Notes: generated by a model not told the origin, from the sequence alone. DNA of 64,000 nt from Planotetraspora kaengkrachanensis (GCF_016862895.1 NZ_BONV01000005.1:282325-346324); one strand, 5' to 3'; positions 7,935-17,416 are shown, numbered from the stretch's first letter. A program made the numbers and translations.

Positions 7935-9401
7935 ATGACGCGGTGCCTGGTCACGGGGGCGACCGGTTACATCGGCGGCAGGCTCGTGCCGCAACTGCTC
8001 GAGGCCGGGTACGAGGTCCGGTGCATGGCCAGGGCCGCCGGCAGGCTGCGGGATCATGCCTGGCGCGACCGGGTGGAGGTCCGCGAGGCGGACGCGATGA
8101 TCCCCCAGCAGACGCGGGCCGCGCTCGACGGGGTCGACGTCGCCTACTACCTCATCCACACGATGGGGTCGGGACGCGACTTCGCCAGAAGGGACCGGCA
8201 GGCGGCCGAGGTGTTCGCCGCCGCGGCCCGGGGCGCGGGCGTGCGCCGGATCGTCTACCTCGGCGGGCACACCACGTCCAGGAGGCCGTCGCCGCACATG
8301 CGCTCGCGCGGCGAGGTCGAGCGGATCCTGCTCTCCTCTGACGTTCCGACCGTCGCGCTCCGCGCCGCCATGATCATCGGCTCCGGGTCGGTGTCGTTCG
8401 AGATGTTGCGCCACCTCACCGAGCGACTGCCGGTCATGACCACGCCCCGCTGGGTGCGCACGCTGACGCAGCCGATCGCGATCAGGGACGTGCTGCGCTA
8501 CCTGGTGGGCGTCGCGGAACTGCCCGCCCAGGTGAGCCGGGCCTTCGACATCGGCGGCCCGGACGTCCTGTCCTACGCCGACATGATGCGGGGATACGCC
8601 GAGGTCGCGGGCCTGCCTCCCCGGGTGATCATCCCGGTTCCCGTGCTCACCCCGCGGTTGTCGAGCTACTGGGTCGGGCTGGTCACTCCGGTGCCCGCCG
8701 GAGTCGCCCGGCCTCTCGTGGAGTCCCTCCGCAACGAGGCGATCTGCCATGAGCACGACATCACCCGGTACGTCCCCGACCTCCCCGAAGGGCTCATCGA
8801 TTTCCGCCAGGCCGTGCATCTCGCACTGCGCCGGATCAAGGAGGCCGACGTCGCCACCCGCTGGTCGTCGGCCTCGACTCCGGGCGCACCGAGCGACCCG
8901 CTGCCGACCGACCCCGACTGGGCGGGCGGCAGCCTCTACGTCGATGAGCGCAGCAAGGTCGTCGACGCGTCCCGCGCCGCGCTGTGGCAGGTCATCGAGG
9001 GTGTCGGCGGCGACAACGGGTGGTACTCCCTGCCCGTCGCCTGGCGGATCCGCGGGCTGCTCGACCGCCTCCTGGGCGGGGTCGGCCTGCGCCGGGGACG
9101 GCGCGACGCCCGGAGACTGCGGGTCGGGGACGCCGTCGACTTCTGGCGGGTCGAGGAGATCGTGCCAGGCGCCCTGCTGCGACTGCGCGCCGAGATGCGG
9201 CTGCCCGGCCTGGCGTGGCTGGAGCTCGCCTGCCACGAGGAGGACGGCCGGACGGTCTACTGCCAGCGGGCGATCTTCCACCCGCACGGCCTGCTCGGCC
9301 ACCTGTACTGGCGCGGCATCTCGCCCCTGCACGGGCTGATCTTCGGCCGCATGCCGGGCAACGTGGCCAGGGCCGCGGCCCGGCAGGGCCACGCCGCCTG
9401 A
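7935..9401 (+). CDS. NAD(P)-binding SDR with C-terminal DUF2867 domain
   Basis: This 488-residue protein starts with an atypical-SDR Rossmann fold (CLVTGATGYIGGRL, residues 4-17) and the segment VAYYLIHTMGSG typical of this family. From about residue 325 it carries a DUF2867 domain, which has an SRPBCC-like fold (WQVIEGVGGDNGWYSLP, then PHGLLGHLYWRGISPLHGLIF). Two-domain proteins of this kind are widespread in actinobacteria and are usually annotated as oxidoreductases; no substrate is established. The ATG at 7935 follows a G-rich stretch (GGGAG at 7928-7932) only 3 nt away. Confidence 0.85.
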   Translation: MTRCLVTGATGYIGGRLVPQLLEAGYEVRCMARAAGRLRDHAWRDRVEVREADAMIPQQTRAALDGVDVAYYLIHTMGSGRDFARRDRQAAEVFAAAARGAGVRRIVYLGGHTTSRRPSPHMRSRGEVERILLSSDVPTVALRAAMIIGSGSVSFEMLRHLTERLPVMTTPRWVRTLTQPIAIRDVLRYLVGVAELPAQVSRAFDIGGPDVLSYADMMRGYAEVAGLPPRVIIPVPVLTPRLSSYWVGLVTPVPAGVARPLVESLRNEAICHEHDITRYVPDLPEGLIDFRQAVHLALRRIKEADVATRWSSASTPGAPSDPLPTDPDWAGGSLYVDERSKVVDASRAALWQVIEGVGGDNGWYSLPVAWRIRGLLDRLLGGVGLRRGRRDARRLRVGDAVDFWRVEEIVPGALLRLRAEMRLPGLAWLELACHEEDGRTVYCQRAIFHPHGLLGHLYWRGISPLHGLIFGRMPGNVARAAARQGHAA

Positions 9402-9692
9402 CGGCCGGACCGTCCTGACCGCGACGCCTCCCGCGGAGGCCCTCGCGACTGGCGCTCCCGCAGGGCGGAGCTTGCCGCTCTGCCCGCGGACCCGGAGGCG
9501 GCCGGGAAACCGCCGCTCATGACGCTGCCGTGGCGCCCTCGACGGCAGCGAACCGTTATCTCCGGGTTCGTGCCCCGGCCCTGCTCGCGGCGGGACGAGC
9601 CATCGAAGATCGAGTCACGAAAAATCGTGCATTGCATCGTTCCATGTGATCCAATCGCGGCACGATCGATCAGCGGGCGAACGGAGGCCGTC
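9402..9692. other. Gene-free stretch upstream of the membrane hydrolase
   Basis: These 291 bases hold no convincing gene. The only structure I see is a small hairpin near 9615-9630 (CACGA-N4-TCGTG). GGAGG at 9684-9688 serves the next start at 9693. Confidence 0.5.
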
Positions 9693-12212
9693 ATGGCCGT
9701 GTCCGAGATGGAGCCGGCGGCGGGACCAGTGCCAGGACCAGTGGCAAAACCGGGGCAGGGCCTCGGGGCGGGCCTCGTGCCACCGGAGCCCCCCTCCGAC
9801 GGCGTGACCGAGATCCGGCTCCACGGTGTGGGAGGCACCTCGCCCCAGAGCATGGTCGGCGATCTCCCGCTCCAACAGGTCGGCGGCGACGCGATCGCCG
9901 GGTTCTACCGCAGGCCCGACGCGGAGGGCCGCCACATCGAGGCCTACTCCTGGGGCGGGCTGACCTCTCGGAGCGGCACCCGGGTGTTGTGGTTGCTGTT
10001 GCTGCCGTTCCTGCTGGCCAACCTCGCCGGTTGGATGTTCCCTCCCCAGATGTTGCGCCGTCCGCGCGTCTTCGCGGTCTACCGGGCCGCGATCCGCTGG
10101 GCGGCGCTGGCCGTGACCCTGAACGCCGTGTTGTTCCTCACCTGGATCCCGATCGACTACCTCGGATACCAGTGCGGCGGTCGCGCGGAATGCGTCAAAT
10201 CATGGCCGCTCTACGGGTTCGGGCTCCAGTTCGGCTTCGTCCAGGACCATCCAGGACGGCGCATCCTGATCGCGGCGGCCGTGCCGTTGCTGGCGATCGC
10301 GATCATGCTCGTGCTGTCTCGCCGAACGCTGGGACGGTACGAGTCGGTGCGTCCTCCCGCCCGCGGTCCCCTTCCCTCGGCCGATCCCGCACGCAGCGCG
10401 GCGGCGCTGACCGCCGGGCTCGCGCATCCCGATTTCTGGAACGGCAGGCGTGCTACCTCCCGCCTGGGCATGGCGCACCTGGCGGCGGCGGTCGCCATGC
10501 TGGCCGCGCTGATCGCTCACACCGTGCGCTCCACGGTGAATGTGGAGCAGCGGCCTCTCGCGTCCGCCGCCCTTGTGCTGAGCGGCCTCGTCCTCGCCGG
10601 CGTGGTCGTGGCACTCGTCGCGGAGACGGAGAAGAGATGGCCGGAGAAACTCGCCGTCGCGATGCTCGCGGTCGCCGTCGCGGCCCTGGCGCTGTCGGCG
10701 GTCTTCGCGTGGACGCAGCCGGCCGTGGCCTTCACCGAGGGCGAGTTGCCCGGCATGGGGCAGGCCGTGAACCTCACGAACATGGCGGTCGCGGGGACTC
10801 TCGCACTGGTGCTGGTCACGGTGCTCGCCGGCACGGCCGTGACGCCGGCCGGGTGGCTGCTGACAGCCGCCACGCTCGGGGCGGTCGTGCTCGCGCTCTG
10901 GGTCACCGACGTGGCGGAGTACCCCGGCGTCCGGGTCGCAGCCGTGCTGGTGCTCATCGTCGGGCTCGCCCTCGCCGGACAGGCGGCCCGCCGCGGCTAC
11001 GACAGATTCCGCTGGGCGGCGCCGTTCGTCGTGATGGCCCTCGCGGCGGGCGTGCTCAACGTCTTCATGCTCGGCTCACTCATCCGGGTCGCGGACACCG
11101 TGGGCGCGATCCACTATTCGGAGACCGACTACCTCGTCCCGCCCCAGGAGCCCGTCGTCGCCGTGTTCCAGGTCATCCGGCCGTTCGCGCCGTACCTGGC
11201 CCTCCTGCCGGGAGCGATCGCCGTGGTGTTCCTGCTCTGGCAGGGCGTGCTGATCTGGCGCGCCGCGAGCGGTCCGGCCACGGAGCAGACCCGGCAGGCC
11301 TATCTCGTGCGGGAACAGGCCGCCGCCCCGACGCCCGGCAGCCCCGCGGCGTGGGTCGCCTCCACCGTCTCCGACCCCGCCGTAGGGAATCCGGCCGTCC
11401 ACGACTGGCTGCGGGTGCGGTCCTGGGCGCAGACGGTGGCCGCCTGGCGGCGGCTCGCCCAGGCTCCGCTGGACCTGGACCTGCTGCTCACCGGCATCGT
11501 CGTCGCGGGAGTGTTCCTGGTCGGCTCGATGCAGTTGGACGACGGCGCGACCGGCGGGGCGCCCCCCTGGTTGATCGGCCTCGGCACGACGCTCGCCGCC
11601 GCGCTCCCCCTGTTCCTCATCGTGCTGCTGCGTTCCGGCTGGAACGACCTCACCAAGCGCAAGGCGATCGGCGTCCTGTGGGACGTCGGCACGTTCTGGC
11701 CCCGCTCCTACCATCCGTTCGCCCCGCCGTCGTACGCCGAGCGGGCGGTGCCCGAACTCCAGCGCCGCATCTGGTGGCTGCGCGACAACGGCGGCAAGGT
11801 GCTGCTCACCGCGCACAGCCAGGGCTCCGTGCTGGCCGTCGCCGCACTCGCCCAGCCGGACCGCCGCAGCCCGGACGACCAGGTGTCGCTCGTGACGTTC
11901 GGGTCCCCGGTCTACAAGCTGTACAACTGGGGCTTCCCCGCCTACTTCAACCAGGACATGCTGAACCACCTGCGAGTGGAGCGCTGGGAGAACCTGTACT
12001 ACCTCACCGACTACATCGGCGGCCCCCTCGGCGCCGCCACCTGCCACGACGTCGAGACACCCGACCCGCCCACCAGCACGTTCCGGTACGGCGAGCCGGT
12101 CCCCCGCGTCGGCAGCCACACCGGCTACTGGGACGACCCCGCCCTGTGGAAGGCCGTGGGCCAGGCGGCGGCGCTGCTCGCGGCCCGACGGCCAGAGCCG
12201 CCGCGGGAATGA
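9693..12212 (+). CDS. Multi-pass membrane protein with split alpha/beta-hydrolase (lipase-like) elements
   Basis: This 839-residue protein has an unusual order. A soluble N-terminus carries the strand-turn EIRLHGVGGTSPQSM at residues 41-55, resembling a hydrolase first strand and oxyanion loop. About ten hydrophobic segments fill residues 110-640. The C-terminus then holds a GxSxG-like nucleophile elbow (AHSQGS, Ser709), a segment VSLVTFGSPVYKLYNWGFP typical of lipases, and a possible catalytic His in VGSHTGYW near residue 808. I read it as one hydrolase fold whose first strand is separated from the nucleophile by a membrane domain. Substrate and orientation are unknown; a lipid or acylated envelope compound is a reasonable guess. 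The ATG at 9693 has a good GGAGG. It stands alone between unrelated genes. Confidence 0.7.
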   Translation: MAVSEMEPAAGPVPGPVAKPGQGLGAGLVPPEPPSDGVTEIRLHGVGGTSPQSMVGDLPLQQVGGDAIAGFYRRPDAEGRHIEAYSWGGLTSRSGTRVLWLLLLPFLLANLAGWMFPPQMLRRPRVFAVYRAAIRWAALAVTLNAVLFLTWIPIDYLGYQCGGRAECVKSWPLYGFGLQFGFVQDHPGRRILIAAAVPLLAIAIMLVLSRRTLGRYESVRPPARGPLPSADPARSAAALTAGLAHPDFWNGRRATSRLGMAHLAAAVAMLAALIAHTVRSTVNVEQRPLASAALVLSGLVLAGVVVALVAETEKRWPEKLAVAMLAVAVAALALSAVFAWTQPAVAFTEGELPGMGQAVNLTNMAVAGTLALVLVTVLAGTAVTPAGWLLTAATLGAVVLALWVTDVAEYPGVRVAAVLVLIVGLALAGQAARRGYDRFRWAAPFVVMALAAGVLNVFMLGSLIRVADTVGAIHYSETDYLVPPQEPVVAVFQVIRPFAPYLALLPGAIAVVFLLWQGVLIWRAASGPATEQTRQAYLVREQAAAPTPGSPAAWVASTVSDPAVGNPAVHDWLRVRSWAQTVAAWRRLAQAPLDLDLLLTGIVVAGVFLVGSMQLDDGATGGAPPWLIGLGTTLAAALPLFLIVLLRSGWNDLTKRKAIGVLWDVGTFWPRSYHPFAPPSYAERAVPELQRRIWWLRDNGGKVLLTAHSQGSVLAVAALAQPDRRSPDDQVSLVTFGSPVYKLYNWGFPAYFNQDMLNHLRVERWENLYYLTDYIGGPLGAATCHDVETPDPPTSTFRYGEPVPRVGSHTGYWDDPALWKAVGQAAALLAARRPEPPRE

Positions 12213-12260
12213 GCCCCGGCCGCGGTCTCAGTCAGTGCCGGGTCTCAGTCAGTGCCGGTC

Positions 12261-13220
12261 TCAGCCGGCGGCGCGGTCGTAGCGGGCGGCCAGTTCGCGC
12301 AGGTGCGCCGCCAACTCCGGCGGGTCGTCGACGGTGAAGTCGAGCCCGAGCAGCCCGAGATGGACGGCGATGGTGCCGAGCGTGTCCGCCCCCGTCCGCA
12401 GGACGCTCGTGGTCTCGTCGACGACCTCGACGGTCCCGACCGCGGGCGTGATCCGCTCGGCGACGGCCTGCGCGGGCGCGTGAACGATCACCCTGGCGTT
12501 GTGACGCCAGCCCGCCGCTGACACCCGGCGCGAGACGTAGGCGGCGACGTCATCCTCGGGCAGTTCGCGGGGCGCGAACCTCGGGCCGTTCGGCGTGCGC
12601 GGTTCGATGCGGTCGACCCGGAACGTCCGCCAGTCGCCGCGGTCGGCGTCCCAGGCCACCAGGTACCACCGCCGTCCCCAGTTGACCAGCCGGTACGGCT
12701 CCGCCGTACGGAGGCCGACCGTCCCCGCGTGGTCGCGGTAGTCGAACCGAAGCAGTTCGCGGTCGCGGCAGGCGGCCGCCAGCGTCGTCAGCACCTCGGG
12801 GTCGACCGACGGTGCCCCGCCGTCGCGCGGCACCGGGACGGTGTAGGTGTGCAGGGCGTTGACCCGGCGGCGCAGCCGGGAGGGCAGCACCTGCTCGAGC
12901 TTGGCCAGTGCGCGCAGGGACGTCTCCTCCAGGCCCGCGATCGCCCCGCCGGCCGCGGTGCGCAGCCCCACCGCGACGGCCACCGCCTCCTCGTCGTCGA
13001 GCAGGAGCGGCGGGAGGGCCGACCCGGCGCCCAGCCGGTAACCGCCCACCGGCCCGCGAGCGGCGTTGACGGGATAGCCGAGGGACCGCAGCCGCTCCAC
13101 GTCGTTGCGGACGGTGCGCGTGCTCACGCCCAGCCGTTCGGCGAGATCGGTCCCCGTCCAGTCGCGCGGCGTCTGCAGCAGTGACAGCAGGCGGAGAAGC
13201 CGCGCCGAGGTCTCCAACAT
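12261..13220 (-). CDS. WYL-domain transcriptional regulator
   Basis: This 319-residue regulator has an N-terminal helix-turn-helix (residues 1-52, recognition helix in VSTRTVRNDVERLRSLG). A linker follows, then a WYL domain from about residue 140 (LVNWGRRWYLVAWD) and the WCX-like C-terminal part. WYL domains sense nucleic acids or other ligands and often control DNA-damage or defence genes. It is transcribed away from the AlkZ-like gene, and the 62-bp gap contains a perfect 8-bp inverted repeat that is its likely operator. That pairing supports control of the neighbouring glycosylase-like gene. Confidence 0.88.
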   Translation of the reverse strand: MLETSARLLRLLSLLQTPRDWTGTDLAERLGVSTRTVRNDVERLRSLGYPVNAARGPVGGYRLGAGSALPPLLLDDEEAVAVAVGLRTAAGGAIAGLEETSLRALAKLEQVLPSRLRRRVNALHTYTVPVPRDGGAPSVDPEVLTTLAAACRDRELLRFDYRDHAGTVGLRTAEPYRLVNWGRRWYLVAWDADRGDWRTFRVDRIEPRTPNGPRFAPRELPEDDVAAYVSRRVSAAGWRHNARVIVHAPAQAVAERITPAVGTVEVVDETTSVLRTGADTLGTIAVHLGLLGLDFTVDDPPELAAHLRELAARYDRAAG

Positions 13221-13239
13221 GAGACCAGTCTGCCGACTA

Positions 13240-13262
13240 ATTAGGAATGAGGTGTTCCTAAT
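13240..13262. promoter_or_regulatory. Operator-like inverted repeat ATTAGGAA-N7-TTCCTAAT
   Basis: Perfect 8-bp arms (13240-13247 and 13255-13262) are separated by 7 bp. They lie between the divergent starts of the WYL regulator (13220) and the AlkZ-like gene (13283). The AT-rich sequence stands out from the GC-rich surroundings. It is the natural site for the WYL regulator to bind and repress both genes. Confidence 0.65.
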
Positions 13263-13282
13263 GGACGTCTAACGTTCGGGGC

Positions 13283-14410
13283 ATGGAGAACGGCAACGAC
13301 ATCCGCCCCGGGACCGGCCCCGTCCTGAGCCGCCGCGCGATCAACCGCGCCACTCTCGAGCGGCAACTCCTGCTGCGCCGCCACGACATGACGGCACACG
13401 AGGCGATCGAGCACCTCGTGGGCCTGCAGGCGCAGACCCCGCACACCTGGTACGTCGGCCTGTGGGGCCGGTTGGCCGGCTTCGATCCCCGTGAAGCCGC
13501 CGACCTGCTGACGAGCCGCGGGGCCGTCCGCATGGCACTCATGCGGTCGACGATCCATCTGGTGACGGCGCAGGACGCCCTCGCGCTGCGTGCGCTGATC
13601 CAGCCGGTGATCGAGCGCGGCACGAGATCCGTCTTCGGCAAGGGCGTCGCGGGGATCGACCCGGACGAGCTCGCCCGCGCGGGCAGGGCGGCGGTCGAGG
13701 AGAGGCCGCTGACCTTCAGCGAGCTCGGCAGGGTCCTCGGCGAGCGGTGGCCGGGCCGCGACCAGGCGTCGCTCGCCCAGACCACGAGGGCCGCGTTGCC
13801 GCTGGTCCAGGTGCCGCCCCGCGGAGTCTGGGGCGCGAGCGGCCTGGCCAGGCACACCACGGCCGAGGCCTGGCTGGGCCGGCCGCTTCGCGCGGACTAC
13901 CCGGTGGAGGAGATGGTCCTGCGCTATCTCGCGGCGTTCGGCCCCGCCACCGTGCGGGACGTGCAGACGTGGTCGGGCCTGACCCGGCTCACCGAGATAC
14001 TCGAACGCCTGCGGCCCCGCCTGCTGTCCTTCCGTGACGAGGACGGCGCCGAGCTGTTCGACCTGCCGGACGCTCCTCGGCCGGATCCCGGCACCCCCGC
14101 GCCGCCCCGGTTGCTGTACGACTTCGACAATCTCCTGCTCTCGCACGCCGACAGGTCGCGGGTGGTGACCGACGCCTACCGCCGGCAGGACTTCGACGAC
14201 CACGGGCCCGTCCCCCGCCTCATCCTCCTCGACGGATTCACCGCGGGGACGTGGACCTTCGCCGCGGAGCGCGGGAAGGCGACGCTGGTGATCCGCCTCT
14301 TCGCGAAGACGTCCGGCGAGGACGCCGACGCGCTGGCCGCCGAGGGTGCGGCGCTCGCGGAATTCCTGGCCCCCGAGGCGGAGGTCCGCGACGTCCGGTT
14401 CGCCTCGTGA
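13283..14410 (+). CDS. HTH_42 / AlkZ-like winged-helix DNA glycosylase family protein
   Basis: This 375-residue protein is of the HTH_42 (AlkZ/YcaQ) superfamily. The family motif is LVGLQAQTPHTWYVGLWGRL, with the paired catalytic glutamines at Gln49 and Gln51 (QxQ). Streptomyces AlkZ uses the same QxQ pair to unhook interstrand crosslinks made by azinomycin B, while YcaQ-type members carry QxD. Further landmarks are LMRSTIHLVTAQD, the winged-helix region around YLAAFGPATVRDVQTWSGL, and LLYDFDNLLLSHADRSRV. I infer a role in removing bulky or crosslinked base adducts, with no antibiotic cluster visible nearby. It is divergent from a WYL regulator, which fits damage-inducible control. Confidence 0.85.
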   Translation: MENGNDIRPGTGPVLSRRAINRATLERQLLLRRHDMTAHEAIEHLVGLQAQTPHTWYVGLWGRLAGFDPREAADLLTSRGAVRMALMRSTIHLVTAQDALALRALIQPVIERGTRSVFGKGVAGIDPDELARAGRAAVEERPLTFSELGRVLGERWPGRDQASLAQTTRAALPLVQVPPRGVWGASGLARHTTAEAWLGRPLRADYPVEEMVLRYLAAFGPATVRDVQTWSGLTRLTEILERLRPRLLSFRDEDGAELFDLPDAPRPDPGTPAPPRLLYDFDNLLLSHADRSRVVTDAYRRQDFDDHGPVPRLILLDGFTAGTWTFAAERGKATLVIRLFAKTSGEDADALAAEGAALAEFLAPEAEVRDVRFAS

Positions 14411-14453
14411 ACCGGGGTCGCGGCCGGCACGGACCTGGACCCCCTGCGCGGGC

Positions 14454-15359
14454 TCAGCCGAGGGCGACCGTCACCGGGAGGAACAGCCGGTCCCGGTCGC
14501 CGGGAAGGTCGTCGCCGTGGATCATGACGGTCGTGGTGAAGGCCCGGGTCAGGCCGTGGTCCTCGGCCCAGCCGGTCAGCGCGGGCCGCCGGTGCTCCAC
14601 GTCGAGCCGCAGCGGCCCCTCGGCCTCCGCGGCCAGGTCGGACAGCAGTCCCGAAGCCGTCTCCCCGTCACGCGCGATCAGTGGGCCGAGCACGGTGACG
14701 CCCTCGTTGCGCCAGGCCCCGCCGTACGCCGTGACGCCGGAGGGTCCCTCCACGACTCGCATCGACGCACAGAAGGCGGGCAACCGGGAGACCAGTTCGG
14801 TGCGCGGCGCCCCCCACGCCTCCGCGTCCAGGGCGAGCACCGCGGGAAGGTCGGCCGCGGTCATCGGACGCGACACAGGCCGGGCCGGATCCGACGGCCG
14901 GGCCCGGAACGACCCGGTGTACGCGCTGGAGTGACCGATCGCGCGGAAGCCGAGGCGTTCGTAGAGCGGACGCCCGTACTCGGTGGCCGTCAGCCAAAGG
15001 CACGACGTGCCGCTCCGCTTCATCGCGTGCGTCATCAGCCGCCTGCCGAGACCCCGGCGCTCGTGCCTGCGCGCGACGAGCATCATGCCGATGGCCGCGA
15101 CCCCCGTGCCGTACCGGGTGGACGCCACCGTCGCGGCCAGCCCGCCCGCTGGGTCGTCGATTCCGTAGACCTCGCCGACGTCGAAAAGCAGACGCCATTT
15201 GCGCTCTTCACGCGACCAGTCGCGGTCCTCGGCCAGCAGCATGCAGTCGGGCAGGTCGTCGAAGCCGAGCCTCCGGACGGGCAGGTCGGGCGAAGAAGGC
15301 CTGACCTCGTTCTGGTCGATCGGCGAGTCGGTTTCTGGCACAAATGGGACATTAGCCAC
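14454..15359 (-). CDS. GNAT-family N-acetyltransferase with two domains
   Basis: This 301-residue protein has an N-terminal GNAT domain (residues about 28-155). Its acetyl-CoA pyrophosphate loop is RRGLGR at 101-106, and it has the typical GRPLYERLGFRAIGH segment. A C-terminal half (about 160-295) resembles the Acetyltransf_18-type second domain. The acceptor is unknown. The gene converges with the AlkZ-like gene (43-bp gap) and lies downstream of the two-component pair on the same strand. It starts 24 bp beyond the response-regulator stop, so it may be co-transcribed with that pair. Confidence 0.85.
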   Translation of the reverse strand: MANVPFVPETDSPIDQNEVRPSSPDLPVRRLGFDDLPDCMLLAEDRDWSREERKWRLLFDVGEVYGIDDPAGGLAATVASTRYGTGVAAIGMMLVARRHERRGLGRRLMTHAMKRSGTSCLWLTATEYGRPLYERLGFRAIGHSSAYTGSFRARPSDPARPVSRPMTAADLPAVLALDAEAWGAPRTELVSRLPAFCASMRVVEGPSGVTAYGGAWRNEGVTVLGPLIARDGETASGLLSDLAAEAEGPLRLDVEHRRPALTGWAEDHGLTRAFTTTVMIHGDDLPGDRDRLFLPVTVALG

Positions 15360-15383
15360 TCGCCGTACGGCGCGTCGATCGAT

Positions 15384-16076
15384 TTAACCGGCCACGTCCG
15401 GCTCGTCGAGGAGACCGGCGTCGTGGACGAGCAGCGCGATCTGCACCCGGTTGTTGAGGCCGAGCTTGGTGAGGATGCTCGACACGTGCGTCTTCACCGT
15501 GGGGACGCCGAGATAGAGGACGGCGGCTATCTGGGCGTTCGACCTGCCCTCTCCGACTGCGACGGCCACCTCGCGTTCGCGGTCGTTGAGGAGCGCGAGG
15601 CGCCGCCCGGCGTCGGCGCGGCGCCGGTCCTGGCCGGAGTGGGCGACCCGGGCCATGAGGCGCCGGGTGACCGCCGGGGAGAGCACGGGATGGCCCTTGG
15701 CGACCTGCCGCACCGCCGCCACGATCTCGTCGGGCGGGGTGTCCTTGAGGAGGAACCCGGCGGCGCCGACGCGCAGGGCGCGCAGCACGTGCTCGTCGGC
15801 GTCGAAGGTGGTCAGGACGATGACCTCGGGTGCGTCCGGGCGGGCGCGCAGGGCCTCGGTGGCGGAAAGCCCGTCCATCGCGGGCATCCGGATGTCCATC
15901 AGCACCACGTCGGGGTCGTGCAGGTCGACGAGCGACAGGGCCTGCGCGCCGTCGCCGGCTTCGGCGACCACGCGGATGTCGGGCGCGCCGCCGAGCATCA
16001 TCGTCAGGCCGGCACGCACCAGGGGATCGTCGTCGACGATGAGCACGCCCACGGGGAGGGAGGCCGAGGTGGTCAT
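15384..16076 (-). CDS. NarL/FixJ-type response regulator
   Basis: This 230-residue response regulator has an N-terminal receiver domain. The acidic pocket is Asp15-Asp17, the phospho-acceptor Asp61 (LMDIRMPAMDG) and the conserved Lys lies in GFLLKDTPP. The C-terminal LuxR-type helix-turn-helix is LNDREREVAVAVGEGRSNAQIA. I chose the ATG at 16076 because it overlaps the kinase stop as ATGA, the usual coupling; an upstream in-frame start would add six residues. It is the partner of the adjacent histidine kinase. The target genes are not identifiable from the sequence. Confidence 0.92.
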   Translation of the reverse strand: MTTSASLPVGVLIVDDDPLVRAGLTMMLGGAPDIRVVAEAGDGAQALSLVDLHDPDVVLMDIRMPAMDGLSATEALRARPDAPEVIVLTTFDADEHVLRALRVGAAGFLLKDTPPDEIVAAVRQVAKGHPVLSPAVTRRLMARVAHSGQDRRRADAGRRLALLNDREREVAVAVGEGRSNAQIAAVLYLGVPTVKTHVSSILTKLGLNNRVQIALLVHDAGLLDEPDVAG

Positions 16077-17239
16077 GTCGGCCAGGGTAACCATGCCGCC
16101 AGACGCCAGCCGCCTTCCCCGGTCGGGCCGTGCTCCAGCCGCCCGCCCGCGAGCGCGACCCGCTCGGCCAGGCCGAGAAGTCCCTGGCCGCCGGGGGCGT
16201 CCGTCGCGGTGGATCCGGCAGGCCGGGGAACGGGTTCGGCGTCCGGAGCGGTGTTGCCCACCTCGACGGTCAGCCCCTGGCCGGGCGCCCCCGCCGCACG
16301 CAACCGCACACCGGCTCCCGTCGCGTGCTTCCTGGCGTTGGTCAGGCCTTCCTGGACGACGCGGTAGGCCGTTCTGCCCATGCCGTCGGGAACCTGGCCG
16401 CCGATCTCCTGCCGCAGATCGACCCGCATCCCCGCCTCGACCGACTCGGCGACGAGCTGGTGGATGTCCGCGAAGGTGGGTTGCGGCAGCTCGCCCACCG
16501 GCGCGCGAAGCACGCCGATGACCTCGCGCAGGTCCTGCAGCGCCTGGTGAGCACTCTCTCTGATCACCTTGGCGGCACGGGCGACGTCCTCGGGCGGGGC
16601 GTCGGGGCGGTACTCCAGCGCACCGGCGTGGACGCTGAGCAGCGACAGCCGGTGGCCGAGCACGTCGTGCATCTCCCTGGCGATGGCCTCACGCGTGCGC
16701 AACTGGGCCTGCTCCGCGCGCAGATGCGCCTCGGTCTCCGCGCGGGCCGCCCGGTCGCGCAGCGAAACGACCAGTTCCCGCCGGTGGTGGATGAACAGGC
16801 CCCAGCCGACGATGGCGCCCTGGATGGCGAGCCCCAGGAGAAAGAGCAGGAGACCGGGCATCGCCGGCTCGGGACGCAGCTCGACGTAGACGACCCCGGA
16901 GACGAGGCTCAGCCCGAAGACGATCCCCGTGGTCCGGGGCGGCCGATGGACCGCGACGGTGAACAGGGCGACCAGCATCGCGCCCGAGACCAGCTCCGAG
17001 AACGCCGCCAGGGCGATCAGCACCACGCAGAGCTCGACCGGCCGGCTGCGCCTCAGCCACAGTGCGGCGCAGCCCAGCGTGGCGACGATCTGGTCGAGGC
17101 CGAAGACCCATGCCGGCTCCGGCAGCGGCGCCTGAACGCGCTCCGATGCCGTGAGCAGCCCGAAGGCGACCGCGAACAGGAACAAGCAGGTGTCCACGAT
17201 CCAGTCCCGGGTGCTGCGCCGGGTCGCCACGACGTCCAT
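16073..17239 (-). CDS. NarL-partner sensor histidine kinase (HisKA_3 type)
   Basis: This 388-residue kinase has about five hydrophobic segments within residues 14-150. A HisKA_3 dimerisation domain with phospho-acceptor His191 (REMHDVLGHRLSLL) follows, then a short HATPase_c domain (GRTAYRVVQEGLTNARKH, and GLLGLAERVALAGGRLEHG). No periplasmic sensor domain is present, so it probably senses a signal at or within the membrane, as LiaS/DesK-like kinases do. Its stop overlaps the response-regulator start (ATGA), so the two are translationally coupled. Confidence 0.92.
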   Translation of the reverse strand: MDVVATRRSTRDWIVDTCLFLFAVAFGLLTASERVQAPLPEPAWVFGLDQIVATLGCAALWLRRSRPVELCVVLIALAAFSELVSGAMLVALFTVAVHRPPRTTGIVFGLSLVSGVVYVELRPEPAMPGLLLFLLGLAIQGAIVGWGLFIHHRRELVVSLRDRAARAETEAHLRAEQAQLRTREAIAREMHDVLGHRLSLLSVHAGALEYRPDAPPEDVARAAKVIRESAHQALQDLREVIGVLRAPVGELPQPTFADIHQLVAESVEAGMRVDLRQEIGGQVPDGMGRTAYRVVQEGLTNARKHATGAGVRLRAAGAPGQGLTVEVGNTAPDAEPVPRPAGSTATDAPGGQGLLGLAERVALAGGRLEHGPTGEGGWRLAAWLPWPT

Positions 17240-17416
17240 CGTTTCGAGGCTACCGACCGGGCGGCGTCCGGCCAGGTGCCCGCGAGGCGACGATACCGAA
17301 GTCCGGACGAACGCTACTTTGGTCGGTCACGGCCCGCCGGGCGGATACGCGCGGCGGGCCGCGGAGAGCCTCTTGGCCGTTCCGCGGGCCGGCGCGGGCT
17401 CCCTAGCGTTCCGATC

